64,000 nucleotides of DNA from Ceratopteris richardii (GCA_020310875.1 CM035430.1:102736431-102800430); one strand, 5' to 3'; positions 45,701-58,043 are shown, counted from the first letter of the stretch. Program-made: numbers and translations. The notes: a model not told the origin generated them from the sequence alone.

Positions 45701-46944
45701 CTTTGGGTTGATGTCCCTGGATCGATATTGTCAGGGCAATCTTCACTGTCTGATAGATGAGCCGTCTGCAGAAATGTTTCAAAATCAAAATTTGGATCTT
45801 CGGTAAAAGTGGCCATCGCTGCAAATTCTGCATCGGTAGGTAGCGGAGGGGCAGAGGGGGTGGGCTGTACCACCTCTCTTGGTTGAGACTCCTGGAGATG
45901 AATTGTGATTGGTGCCACCGGGGCTTCCTCTCTAGTGGAGACTTCGGTAGTGGTTGCTGGAGGGATCAGGACTTGTGAAAGGGATCCACGCATTCTTTTT
46001 GCAGGCTGACTCCCTGACTTTCGCCCTTTAAACAACTCCAGATGTGCATACTTTAGGGCTCGAGCAACTGGCACATCATACGCCAGACATCTGTAGATGA
46101 TTCTAGTCAACGCACAGCAACCATGTAGGGTGGGCTTCCTCACCCCCCGCTTGCCTGCCTCATATACCTGATCTAAGATCCATACTGGCATCTTAATGGG
46201 CAAGCTGCCGGTCTCTGCTAAGTACAGTCCGTACCATATCTTCTTGTGAGGCTGAGTGAAACGGTCTTGAGCTGGAAATGCGAAGTGCTGGAGGCACATC
46301 CGCAGGGGTATGGCGATGTTGGGGGTGAGGGCGCACATGTCTTTGAGCTTCTTGACTCTATTGCTTTTCATTGATTCTGGTATCAGGGGGTCGCGATCTG
46401 AAGGCACATGAGTGCCATACATTTGAAGGGCTTCCCTGATTAATGTTACATTTAGTTCAAACTTCCTCATCTCCTCCAGATTAGATAAGGAGGGCACCCA
46501 GAATGTGCCTGAATGATCTTTATCCCCGGTAGGTTTCATCGTGGCAATCAAGTAGTAACACCTGAGGAAGTCAGGTTTTGGTAGAGCTGCACTGAAGTAA
46601 GTTTGCAGTCCTGCCTTTCGCTAGATCTCTTGAAGGGGAGCTGCATTTTGTAAGGCCTCAAATTCTCTTGAAAAGAATTGGAAGGTCCACCAAACCCCTC
46701 CACACTCCATCTTGGACTCCCAGATGTGGTCCGCGTCTCCCAAATCCCCTGGCATTTCATTGAACCAATGGGAGTGCCCTTTTACTCTTTCGGTTAGTCC
46801 ACTGGGTGGATCTGGAATAGGGATTCTTCGCACATTCAAGAATTCTTCAGGTCTAGCCGTTGGTGGAGCTTCCACTGGCATGGCATCCCAGTTGATGGGG
46901 GCACCAGATCCTGCCTGAGAGCTTGTGCCTGCCGCGGTTGCCAT
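42718..46944 (-). pseudogene. Third ORF of gypsy F (env-position coiled-coil protein)
   Basis: One reading frame of 1409 codons including the terminal stop, interrupted by TAG at 46623-46621 and TAA at 43893-43891, with no frameshift. N-terminal part (46944 to about 46000): a Trp-rich region, then GLYLAETGSLPIKMPVW, a layout resembling the ATHILA ORF family (inference). Middle: long Pro/Ser/Thr-rich low-complexity region. Then a coiled coil (about 44560-44220; LEENNKGL, LQERVTALE, AQEENRRLQQQN). C-terminal part (43866-42718): a separate Trp/Pro-rich region (YLPACYKQTFDDMF) that is also found in E1. No signal peptide or clear membrane span. Position after pol is where Athila-type elements have an env-like gene; the function is unknown. 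Confidence 0.75.
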
Positions 46945-47174
46945 GAGAGTAGGTCGCTTATCTGCTGGAAGACGAAAGGCACATTAGTGTTGCATAGGAA
47001 ACAAGATGTAATGGTGTTCCCTTCACAATACTAACATGACAATCCAGGAGGTCAGTAGTTAGTGGTGAGGTGTTTATGATATGTGTGAGTGGTGATTAAA
47101 GGTCAGTGTCATCCTAGATGCGTACTTTGGTTATGCAATGGACTCGAAATGCTTCTGTGTTAGTGTGGACGGAT
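46945..47174 (-). other. Spacer between pol and third ORF in F
   Basis: 230 bp with no ORF or motif I can assign. A short stretch (CGTACTTTGG...ATGCA) weakly resembles sequence near 33240 in H. Confidence 0.4.
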
Positions 47175-49835
47175 TTACAGAAGATGGTCAGGGGGTTTAG
47201 TACACAGTTGAACTCTCCACACTTTGATACAGGAGTCGTAGCTTTTAGAGCTAAGGACAGGTGAAGACTTTGGTCTGAGTGTGTGATGTGGTTGGGACCT
47301 TGTGGGTACCCATTTCCAGACATTCCTGGGGTTGATGGGAGTGTGGACAGTGAGAGGTGTAGGTATCTTGTCACTTCCTGAGTTGTTGGCCAAGAGTGCT
47401 TGTGAGAGCTGCTTCATCCTTGTGTCTATAGTTGAAGTAATTTGGGCTTGTAAGCTAGCCTTGGGCACCCATATCTGTCTAGCATTAGGGATGGCCTTCA
47501 TTGACCGCTTAGGGACCCAAATAGAGATGGTGTGCCTAGGGGTGATCCTAGGGGGCTTCTTAGCTTTGATCCTTGATTGTGAGGCTCGTTTCTTGTCTCC
47601 TTGAGAATCTGCAATTGGAGCTGTAGATCTCCCATCCTTGCGTATCCAGATCTGCTTCACGCCACGAGATGCTCCATGATGCGCAGGTTGGCGCTCCTTC
47701 CTCTTGATCAGCGGTCTCCCTCGTATAGAGTGATGTTCGGTCCGTTCGTTTAGAATCTTCTGTGGATCAATTAGGAACTCCTTCTTGGCTCCTGAACCTT
47801 CAGTAAGGTTGACATTCCTCTGCACCATAGAAGTTTGGACAAGCACATCGTGGTTATCTTCATATGGATTCCTGGAGGGACCAGGAGTTGTTGCCTGTTC
47901 TATTGGTTTGAGTGCTCGATTTTCTAATTCAATCGTGAGACGACTTTGGCCTACCCAAGCCTGAAGAAGTCCACTTCTTAGGTTCAGGTTGACTGCGTGA
48001 TCATAGATCCAGTCTTGGCCCAATATAAGCGGTTCGGTCAGATCCTCGTCTTCACACACTAGCACTTTTACTGGTATGCGGACCTCTTGTATGTAGAGGG
48101 GAAGATCCACCTCTCCCATACAAGGGGTTTCAACACCTCCTAATCCTATCAGATATGCTTCTATGGGTTTTACCTCCAACTGCAGCTGCTGGCAGTAAGA
48201 ACGCCGAACTGCACTTGTGGCGGCTCCTGAATCAATCAAGGCCCTCACGCTTGTTGTGTTGTCCTTTTGTCCTATTTCTAGGGTCAGAAAAGGTCGTCGG
48301 TCTACTATCTTGTGGGTGCGTCCACCTGAAGCCTCACACATGGCCATGTGATAGCCTGGGGACTCTTCAGTGTTAGTCATAGGCTGGTCTCTTCCTTGTC
48401 TTCTCAACTTCATTCGTTTAATACGTTCTAAGGCCTCTGCCTGTGCTTCTTCTCGAATTCGTTTTTCCTCCTCTTTACGTTGCTTAGCAATATTGAGTCG
48501 GCTTAGCATCTCCTCCGTGAGGGGTTCCTGATACAGCTTGACTCTGCATCCGCTAATATAGTTTGGGAGGACATCCCCCTCTAAAGTGGCTAGTTGTATT
48601 GCTCCACTCGTGGAGATCCTATTAATGATCATAGGTCCGTAGCCTCTCTTCTCTAGCTTTCTTGCGTGTTGTTTCAATGTGTAGACTAACACTAGATCTC
48701 CTGCTTTCAAGCCCTTATCCTTCACATGGGCATCAAAGTATGCCTTTTGCCGTTTCTTTGCAGCATAGATACCTGCTGCTGCTCGTAGCCTCGTCTCACC
48801 TAAGCGCTCTAGATCAAAGATCCTCGAGGACAACTCGTGTCCATTCCACTCATACTCTTGTGCTACTCTTAAAGCTGGAATTAGGAAATCTAAGGGTAGC
48901 ACCGCATTTTGTCCGAAGACCATCTGAAATGGGGTGGCATTGAGTACCGTTTTGTAAGCAACTCGGTATGCCCAAACAGCATGGTGAAGTTGTTTGTCCC
49001 AATCAGAGCGTTTATTATTGACCAGTTTCGTCAATACGTTACACAGGATCTTATTCGTGCTCTCGGCTTGTCCGTTAGCTTGTGGGTGATAGGGTGCAGA
49101 CTTCTTATGTACCACCATGAATTCTTGAAGGAGATTTTCAATGACCTCATTCAAGAAGTGCGTTCCTCTATCACTAACCAACTCTATTGGTAACCCATAT
49201 CTAGTGAACACATTTTCGAATAAGAATTTAGCCGTCGTTTGAGCATCATTCTTTGTTGTGGCTTTTACTTCCACCCACTTTGTAAGGTAATCCGTGGCTA
49301 CAATAATGTATTCTGCATGGGAGTTCCTAGCTGGGGGGTTGATGGGACCTACAAAGTCTATACCCCACTTTGAAAATGCACGTCCTCCCATCATTGGCCT
49401 CAAGGGCATTTCATCTTTTCTTGTCGGATATTGGGCACGTTGGCATGTGTCGCAACTCTTCACATAAGTATGTGCATCCATATGAAGAGTGGGCCACCAC
49501 AGTCCTGAGAATAGAATGGTCTTAATTACTCTGTCAGGCCCAAAGTGTCCACCTGCAACACCGCTGTGTGCCGTTTCTAAGACTTTCAGGTAGTCTGATT
49601 CATGTACGCACAGTCTTAGGTAACCATCCTTGCCTCTTCTGTATAGGTTATCCCCTACTAAGGCATAGTCTTGAGCCTCTTGCTCCATGCTTCGTCTTCT
49701 TGCAAGACTAGCCTGATTGGGTAATGTTCCCGATCTTATGAACTCGACCAGTGGAGCACTCCAATCTGGGATTAATGACATGTGATAAAGAGTGGCATGC
49801 TCCACTGGGGGTCTCTCCTGGCACTCTGGACAGCT
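47175..49835 (-). pseudogene. Gypsy F integrase, second protease and WVPK tail
   Basis: This is the third segment of one Gag-Pol frame, after the TAG at 49838-49836. Integrase: CPECQERPP (end of the zinc finger), WGIDFVGPI, VSDRGTHF, NGQAESTNK, then a C-terminal part with no chromodomain (GDLVLVYTLKQHARKLEKRG). At about aa 505-620 of the segment there is a second retropepsin-like domain: FLTLEIGQ, LIDSGA with D-S-G at 48233-48225, GLGGVETPCMGE, LILGQDWIYDHAV. The tail has four W-V-P-K-type motifs (QIWIRKDG, IWVPKRSM, IWVPKASL, WKWVPTRS). The same order is found in H. This is not a recent insertion, since it is in frame with integrase and shared by two diverged elements. Confidence 0.85.
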
Positions 49836-52800
49836 CTAGATCCACTCTTGTACTTCTTTGTCCATGCTAGGCCAATACACTCCTAAGCGTTTTAGATTCT
49901 GCAAGGTTCGTTGTTTAGAGTAGTGATTCCCTAGCGGTCCCTCATGGGCTTGTTGCAGCCAACTAGCATGTTCATCATCCTCGACACAACAAGCTAATAT
50001 GCCCTCGTTATCTTGCTTGTACATGCTTCCGGCTAATATTTGATACTTTAGCGATTTTACAATTTCCTCTTTGCTTGTCTTAACATTTTTGTTTGCAGGC
50101 CCGAAGGTTAGGACTGGTACCAACTTATTTGCCCATTTAGGTACAACTTCTAAATTGAACAGATAAGCATCGGGCAACTCATCAGACACTCCTTGCGGTG
50201 GCTCTCCTGAAGTGATGCGAGAAAGATGGTCAGCCCTAAGATGGGTTCTACCTTTCCTGACAACCACTTCAAAGTCGTATTCCATTAGTAAGAGGAACCA
50301 TCTTACTAAGCGGCCTGTATTGCAAGGTTTATTGACCAAATATAGTAATGCTTGATGATCAGTGAAAAACTTGAACTTGTTGGCCAATAGGTAGTGTCTA
50401 AACTTCTTCACAGCATATATCATGCCTAAGCCTTCTCTCTCCGTTGTGGTGTAATTTCGTTCAGCTGCATTTAATTGCCTACTAGCATAGGCTATCGGCA
50501 GATCTAGGTTTCCTTCATCTGTGGGTTGTGCTAGCACACATCCTATTGCATGATTGGAGGCATCTACATGGACATGAAAGGGTTTGCTCCAATCCGGAGT
50601 AGTCAATATTGGTGCTGTGCACAAACGTCTCTTCAGCTCATTGAAGGAAGTCTCGCATTCCTCATTCCATTCAAAATTCGTTAACAGCCCATAAAGAGGT
50701 TTAGCTATGATGGCATACATGTGGATAAATCTACGATAATATCCACAATGGCCCATAAAGGCTTGTACCTCTTTCACATTTCTTGGTCTGGCCAACTCTG
50801 CTATTGCTCTCACCTTGTCTTCGTCTGTTGATATTCCATTCTTCGAAACAATGTGACCTAAGATCTTACCTTGGCGTACCATAAACACACACTTCTCTGG
50901 ATTCAGACACACTCGATAATCTCTACACTTGTTGAAGATTTGCCTAAGCTCAGGGATGTGGTAACTCCTTTCTTGGGAATGAGCGCATAAATCATCCACA
51001 TATACTTCTAAGCTCTTTCGCAAGAACTCTTTGAAGACATGACACATGAGTCTTTGGAATGTTGCAGGTGCATTGGTGAGCCCAAATGGCATCACACGAA
51101 ATGCAAAGATTCCCCATTCTGTGGCAAAGGCCGTTTTGTGCTGATCTTCGGGGGCAATGGCTACTTGGTTGTAACCTGAAAATCCATCAAGGAAGCTGTA
51201 AACTTCCTTGCCTGCAACACGCTCCAAAAGATGTTCGGTGATTGGAAGAGGATAACTATCTCGGATCGTAGCGGCATTAACTTTTTTAAGGTTAATGCAC
51301 ACTCGCAATTTCCCATTCTTCTTGGGCACCACTACAATAGGGGACACCCATTCAGTGTGCTCAATCTCATAGATGAATCCGGCTTCAATCAGCCTGTCAA
51401 TTTCCTCCTTTATTTTGGCCGCATAATTGTCATTATATGTGTAGGGTTTTTGTTTGGTGGGCTTAGCTTCAGCGGTCATCGGAATCGTATGAGAGCAGAT
51501 CTCTGGATCTACTCCTTTCAAGTCTCTATAATGCCATGCAAACACATCCCTATATTCCCTTAATAGAGCTACAAGTTCTGCTTCTTCTTCTGCACTTAGG
51601 TCGTCTCCTATGTACGTACACCGCTCTTCGTTCCCTTCAATGGTCACTACAATTTTTTTGGTCTTTTCTTTATTGTCATATGCTTCTCCTATAATGGCCT
51701 CTCTCTTAGGCATTCGTACCAAAATTTTCCGGTCTTCCACTTCATATTTCTTGAAATTCTCTGGTACTTCAAACAATGATTCTTCCTCTTCTTGTCTCAC
51801 TACTTTCCTTTTCTTTTTCTTTTGACTTCCTTCACTTCCTTTCTTTGAATTTATCGTTTTAATACTCGCAAGGGGTTCTTCTTCTTTTTGGGTTAACACT
51901 CCTATGTCTTCTAAGTAGTGTTCCTCTGAGTCGAAGTAAGTATCCATCACAATGGATTCTAGATCATCGTCACTCTCTTCTTCTTCCATGGACTCACTAG
52001 GATCACACTCTTCCAACAAGGGCTGACACATGAACACTGAAATATCGTAACCCTCCTCATCGCAATGGGGTGTCCATTGTTCCTCATTGACTGCAATGTC
52101 CATGGTAGCTAAGATTTCTGCCCAACCATGAGGCTCAAATTCCTCATCAGGAAATATCATCGGAGTATAGGCTGGGTCTTTTATTGGTCTATCTCCTGGG
52201 GGAGCTCCTTCTTCTCTCGCTTTTCGGCGCTTTTCCTCTTCCTCCGCGACCTTGCACATCCACAAGTGAGTATCTTCATGCAACCAGGATGGTTCAGGTG
52301 AACTTCCAGAATGCACAGAGATAGAATCTTCTTTCGCTTTGTGGATAGGATTCCACTGTAGGGGTGGTACATCTCTAAAGGTGTGATCCTTCAGATTGAC
52401 CTTGGTGGTGACCCCTAAGTGCTGTAAGTACAAGGAGTTGGTCCCCCAATCCTGTACTATTTGCAATTGTCGTAGGAAAGGTCTTCCTAGGATCATCTCG
52501 TAAACATTATTCTTCTCAAAGTCACATATAGCAAACGTATGTTCAAACTCCACACCACAAGTGGTTAGAGTTATCCTTTCAAGCAATCCGAGAGGTCTTT
52601 CAAAATGACCATCTGCCATTTGAAGTTTCATTCTCGTTGGTCTTAAGGTGGGTTTGCCCCATCGCTTCCATAGGGAGATGGTCGCGATAGCAACACCGGC
52701 ACCCGAATCCACAATTGCTTTGGTTGTGTAACCTTGATAGGTGATCGGAAGATAAGTGTTACCTTCTTCACCTTCGCTCATGTCTCCTATCTTGTCAAGA

Positions 52801-54545
52801 GGTATCTCGGGAACTTTCTGCTTAGAGCCTACTTTTGGTATATTGGATTCAAGTTCTGGAACCTGATCTTTCACATGATTCCAGAGCTCCGGTTTTGCCT
52901 TGAGGAGTTCCTCTACAGTGAGGTGACATTGAACCTTAGTGTTCTTCACCACATCAGTGTTCCTAGGAATCACTGAGTCTTCATTTCTTACCAATATCGT
53001 GGGCGCTCTGATCTGGAGAGATTCAGATTCCCATGGGCTTGTGAAATGAGGCAACTCTTGTAAAGAATTAGATTCAAAATCTAATCTCTCATCCTCTTGT
53101 TGCTCTGCTTGATCCCCATAGATAGAGGGAATGTCTTGGGGAAATTGGTCACGAAGATCATCAATCTCAGGAATCGGAGGGGATTCACCCTTCTCCTTGG
53201 CCCATTTCTCTTCTTGTATTTCCCGCAAGAACTCTGGAGAGTACTGTTGTATTGAAGGAGGTATTCCAGCATCCGTGGAATTAGGAACATAAGCTACCAT
53301 TTGTGGTGGGCTTCCTCTTTCAACAACTGGTTGAGCCTGTGGAGGTAAAGAAACTTGTGATTTGTTTACCAACTGCTCTAATCTTTCTAGTAAGCCTTGG
53401 AAATGCAAATCCGGCTTGACAGCATTCGTCTGATTGAACTTTTGGCTAGTCTCAAGTATAGCTTGAGCTTGTTCTACCATTTTCATGCACATCTTCATCC
53501 GTTCAATCTCTAAGTCGGCTCTAGGGTAACTCCTGTCTAGGTTTGCAGCTGTTGGCCCTTCTTGAAGTCGAGCCTGGTAGGCTTTAAACATCATGTCCAA
53601 ACCTTCAGGAGTGGGGTCAGCTAATACTGATCCTACTCGGGGTGGTGGGTGGGTTACGAGGGGTGTGTTAGAGGGTGGAGAAATGGAGGGTGATGGGGAT
53701 GGTAGTGGTGTTGGTTGAGATGTGATTTCAGTGATTTTTGCCTTGGTTTCTCTCACGCTTTCTTCAAGTTCGTTTATCTTTTTTGCCCATTGTCTCTTCA
53801 TTCTTTCACGACTCTCCTTCCAGGCTCTAGTCCTCTTTTTGGTTATGCTCTCTGTTTCACTCACCTTGGGGCTCTGTTCGGGACCTGCACCTTTGTGTTG
53901 TTGAAGTGCCTGGGCTCTTGTGATCACCTGCACAGGTGCAGTGGAAGTCACGCTTCCTATGGAGTCTACCACTAACCCAACGACATTGATAGGAGTGATT
54001 TTAGGCATGTTATTAGGGTTCTTCGGGCAATCTCGTAGGAGATGCTCTTTCCCGCAATCTTGACAGAAGCCCTGAATGGTTACTGGTTGAGGCTGTGTAG
54101 GGGCAGGCAGTGGGCAATCACGTATAAGGTGATCTCCCTGACATCTGAAGCATGGTCCTCTAGGAAATGGGGGTCGTACCTGCCTAGGTTGAGGTCTAGA
54201 GTTGGGGTTTGTGTACATGACATTAGAATACTCCGGTTCCCCACTATTTTCACTTGGGTCCTCATAGTAGTATGACTCGTTATGCTCAGGTGACTGCATG
54301 TAGTAAGCCTGTGGGCTATCAATATATGTGGAGTCAAAACTATGGTCACTTGGATCACTGTCTGATAGCAATGGGGTGACTGGAACTATGGCTCTATTCG
54401 GATTTTCTTCAGTAGAGGCATATTTTACTGGGATCACATTGGTTGGAGCAGGGGGTTGCTGCACTAGGACTGGTTGAGGTCTCTGCTGCCCTTGATAAGG
54501 TGGCTGATAAGTTTGTTGTGGTCTGTTGTATTGTGGTGATGGGTA
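49836..54545 (-). pseudogene. Gypsy F protease, RT, RNase H and integrase start
   Basis: Segment between two in-frame TAG codons (54548-54546 and 49838-49836). Two CCHC-like knuckles (CFRCQGDHLIRDC, CQDCGKEHLLRDC), a coiled or charged linker, the first protease (IVDSGAGVAIA, D-S-G at 52709-52701; MILGRPFLRQ), an acidic Lys-rich linker, RT (FLDGFSGYNQV, MPFGLTNAPATF, YVDD at 51003-50992), RNase H (HVDASNHAIG, FTDHQALLYLVNKP) and the integrase HH region. H and D give AAG/ATG-type codons at the second stop site, so F's TAG there is a derived nonsense change. Apart from the two stops, no damage is visible. Confidence 0.92.
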
Positions 54546-56414
54546 CTAATTCTGGTACCTACCATGTTGCGGATATGGCTGAGGATAATTTTGCCTAACA
54601 GTTTGTTTGTTATATGGGCAGTCTTGTGCCGTGTGATTGGTATACCTGCGCTCTATGGTGCAGTACTGGCTACTAGGATTCACCTGAGGTTGGGCCATAA
54701 TGGGGCACACACTTGCCATATGTTCACCGCCACAATTGTAACACCGCTTAACTGGGGCAAATCTAGGAATTTGCTTACTAGAGACACCTAGTTTTTGGGC
54801 CACCTTCTCTGCAAGTTCCTCGATGGATGTGGATTGACCAGATGTCTGTTTACTAGAGCTATCAGAATCCTTATAGATTTTTGATAGCTCTAACTCTTCA
54901 CCTAGATTGTCCTCAATGTCTATGCACATGCGCACGCATTCCTCTATAGTTCTAGGGTCCTTCAGGTACACATATGACCTAAGCTTAGTGCTCAACAATC
55001 CATCTAGGAACAAGGCCACTTGTTTGGCTGGTGTGGGTAACTCTGGCATAGGGCATCTCTCCAGGTACTGTCTAAATCTTCTTCCAGCTAGTCTGACTGT
55101 CTCTTGAGGTGTTTGTTTGAAACTATGAATTAGTGAGGAGGTGTTATGCCTGATTCCACTCTTAGAAAACTCGACAATAAATGCCTCTAAGAGTTGGTCT
55201 ATGTTTCTGAAATGCCTCTCATTCAGTGGTTGGAACCACGTAAGGGCAGTGTTCCTAAGGGTTAGACCGAAAGCATTATATTGCGTGAATAGGTCCTCCA
55301 CTTGTTCAGCTTTCAACACTTGTCGAAATTCGGCCACATGGTCATAAGGGTCTCCCGTGCCATCGAAATAATTCTTCATGGACTTCACAAGTTGGGTTGG
55401 TCGTAGGGTCCTAGTGTGTTCTCTAGGCCTTGGCAAAGAAAAATCATCAATGTCCCGGTGATTCCATGGGGTTCTATGTCTCTCAGTTTCTACTCTATTC
55501 CTTTCTGTTCCCGTTCTTTCCCTTCCCAGGGAGTTGGCAAAACTTACCTCAGGTTTGTCTCTACCTCTATCTCTTTGAGCGCCATGAGCGTGGGAGGTCC
55601 CAGTTCCTTGATGACCAAAGGATACATTAGACCTTGGTTGGGGAAAAACAAATTCACCCTTCCAAGTGTAGGCATGTCTGCCCTGCTCAGTGACCACGAA
55701 GATTCTCTCTGATGCAGTGTCTAGGTAGGTTACTTGGCCTGGACTATCAGGGTCTTTAAACTCGTAAATTGTGAGGGTGTTCCCCTCCTGAGGTTGAGAA
55801 GTTCTATATCTCCAAAAAGCCTCATCGGTTTCCCGATTTAAAAGCAGATCTATGCTTTTATTATCTTGTGGAATCCACTCAGGAGTCATGATTCTGGTCA
55901 AGACAGACTTACCGCGGGGAGTTCTTGGCTCTCTCTCTAAGTTCCCTTGCTCTATATCTCCTATGTCGGCCTCCGCAATCACATTTCCAAACTCATCAGT
56001 TCTATCGGGAAGAGTGGTGACTACATATATAGTCCCCTCTTTATCTAGGTATGCTCCATTCTCAAACTTGACTACCGGGTGGTCTATTCCATGGGGTTGG
56101 TCGGGGTTCTTAATCTGGACCACTGATCTTCTCAGTCCGTCTTCGTAGATGCGAGCACCTAGACGATTCGTCCTGATATATTCCAACTGAGTCTTATAAG
56201 GCCCCTCTGGCTTTTCTAGATATGCCAACCCTGAACTACCTACTGATCTCTCCATGTGATAGGACATCTCAGAATCACTTGTTTCTGATCTGGCAGTGTA
56301 TGGGTAATCACTCAACTGCTGGGCCCAAGACCTGGCAGTGTGATTGACACTAGCTTCAGAAGATCTGAGGCTTTGTCTGTCTCGGCCTAAGTGTCTGCCT
56401 GATCTAAGGTTCAT
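54546..56414 (-). pseudogene. Gypsy F Gag (first segment of Gag-Pol)
   Basis: The frame starts MNLRSGRHLGRDRQSLRSS and holds 622 codons to TAG at 54548-54546. The retrotransposon gag domain lies at about aa 335-490 (YFDGTGDPYDHVAEFRQVL, FSKSGIRHNTSSLIHSF). One CCHC knuckle (CYNCGGEHMASVC) and a second Cys-rich motif (CTIERRYTNHTAQDC) follow. The downstream pol segment is in the same frame and opens with Pro/Gln-rich sequence. At the matching site element H reads Q-N-Q-Y (CAA) where F has Q-N-stop-Y, so the break looks like a lost Gln codon rather than an ancestral gag stop. Readthrough cannot be excluded. Confidence 0.9.
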
Positions 56415-57148
56415 ATGCCTGATTTATTCACCCCCTGGAACCCAAGCACACTCTCGTTGCAGGTTGATTTTGCCCCAATTACTTTGTTCTTTTTAGTTGA
56501 ATAGTATGTTTATGGTCTTGTCTGAAATTGCGTCGTCAGGAGTACTTAAATGAATTTCCGCACTTGATGAGTGATCGATTCCCGTTTACCTTTTTGTCCC
56601 TTAGTGTTTTCGCACTTAAGACCTATTTATTTTCTTGCACTTGGTTGATTAATTCTCTTGGACTTACTTCGTGCCTAACGTTGCCCTAGTTAATTACCAC
56701 ACCTAAGTCGTACTTAGCCTAGGCTAGGAATTGACAAAGGAGGGTTATAAGATCTTCCAACCTCAATCAGCTGGTTGACCCGACAGCTATGCAAGCCCAG
56801 GAAGCCTTCTCCCAGGCCCGGTACTCACCCTTGCTAGCTTGCTTTGATTGCCTTGAGTGCCCACAAAGTTCCTGCAAAAACTCACCAGTTAGTATAGCTT
56901 TATTGCCACAAGTATTTGAAAGACCCGCTTCAATAATTTTTAACCCCCTTGGGTAGCTCACTGTACCCCCTGTCTCTGAGAATCACTTAGTCCCACCTAT
57001 CTCGGGTTTCTATGCTTTTTGCCCCCTACCACGGTTCTAAGTTTTACCAATATGTCAAACACCAAGCTCACTACCCTTCAACCACTCAAAAATGATCTCT
57101 CAATTTTCATGCGTTAATGGCCGTGTATCGCGATTGGTCGGGTCGGGG
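56415..57148 (-). other. F leader, gag-proximal part
   Basis: About 730 bp of untranslated leader with no ORF or repeat I can assign. Confidence 0.6.
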
Positions 57149-57508
57149 TGTCGCGATAGCTCGGAGTGTCGCGATACCTTGGGGTGTCGCGATAGCTCGG
57201 AGTGTCGCGATACCTTGGGGTGTCGCGATAGCTCGGAGTGTCGCGATACCTTGGGGTGTCGCGATAGCTCGGAGTGTCGCGATACCTTGGGGTGTCGCGA
57301 TAGCTCGGAGTGTCGCGATACCTTGGGGTGTCGCGATAGCTCGGAGTGTCGCGATACCTTGGGGTGTCGCGATAGCTCGGAGTGTCGCGATACCTTGGGG
57401 TGTCGCGATAGCTCGGAGTGTCGCGATACCTTGGGGTGTCGCGATAGCTCGGAGTGTCGCGATACCTTGGGGTGTCGCGATAGCTCGGAGTGTCGCGATA
57501 CCTTGGGG
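57149..57508 (-). repeat. 36-bp tandem repeat with TCGCGA every 18 bp, F leader
   Basis: Exactly ten units of 36 bp. On the plus strand each unit is TGTCGCGATAGCTCGGAG followed by TGTCGCGATACCTTGGGG, so the palindrome TCGCGA recurs every 18 bp. Four degenerate 17-20-bp units follow to about 57585, and a lone copy sits near 57685. The units look identical to one another. Because 36 is a multiple of three with no stops, long ORFs appear in several frames on both strands; these are artefacts of the repeat. Location: between primer site and gag. Confidence 0.97.
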
Positions 57509-57585
57509 TGTCGCGATAGCTCGCGGGGTGTCGCGATACCTCGCGGGGTGTCGCGATACCTCGCGGGGTGTCGCGATAGCTCGAG

Positions 57586-58021
57586 ATATGGCAAATTTTC
57601 CTGTTCTATCTAGGGTTTCTAGGAGCTCTAGGCCTGCGCGATGCCGTGGTGCACTCAGAATCGTGAGAGGTCGAGCTTTTCGGAGTGTCGCGATAGCTCG
57701 AGCTCAACGCCTCGGGGACTGTGTAGGCAGTTTCTGTACCTGCTGAGCTTACTGGAGATGGTGATGGAGCTGGTACCTGCAAGAAACATGCAAAAAACAC
57801 ACAAATGCAAACACACACAATCGCTCTCTCTCAAACTCGCACACAACAAATGAGGGAAAGAAAGGGAAGAGGGGATATGTAGTGGGGAAGGAGGTGGAGG
57901 TGGAGATGGAGAAGGAGGTGAAGATGAAGATGGAGATGGAGAAAAATCAGAAATTTACCTACTACTTACCATTCCAACGCGTCCTCTCTACGTCTTACCA
58001 TCACACGCTCGTCCTCAAAGC
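57586..58021 (-). other. F leader, primer-proximal part
   Basis: Untranslated sequence containing a lone TCGCGA unit near 57685, a CA-rich stretch near 57795 and a G/A-rich block at about 57885-57945 (plus strand GGAGGTGGAGGTGGAGATGG). No gene is seen. Confidence 0.6.
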
Positions 58022-58043
58022 TCGATCCCCGGCAACGGCGCCA
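58022..58043 (-). other. Primer binding site of F (tRNA-Asp type)
   Basis: The minus strand reads TGGCGCCGTTGCCGGGGATC followed by GA, complementary to the 3' end of plant tRNA-Asp. It lies eight bases from the LTR. This primer type is known from Athila elements. Confidence 0.9.

Noticed and set aside
43672..46918. Plus-strand ORFs across the F third-ORF region
   Set aside because: They are shadows of the 46944-42718 minus-strand frame, with no recognisable domain.
54546..54548. Programmed gag stop readthrough in F
   Set aside because: H has a Gln codon at this site, and F has three more stops at unrelated places, so simple nonsense mutation is the better reading. Not fully excluded.
57149..57508. 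CRISPR array
   Set aside because: The units are contiguous identical tandem repeats with no variable spacers, inside a plant retrotransposon leader.
57092..57746. Long overlapping ORFs on both strands through the TCGCGA repeat, e.g. 57092-57613 (+), 57100-57594 (-) and 57117-57746 (+)
   Set aside because: They exist only because the 36-bp unit is a multiple of three without stops. The region is the leader of F, and there is no domain outside the repeat.
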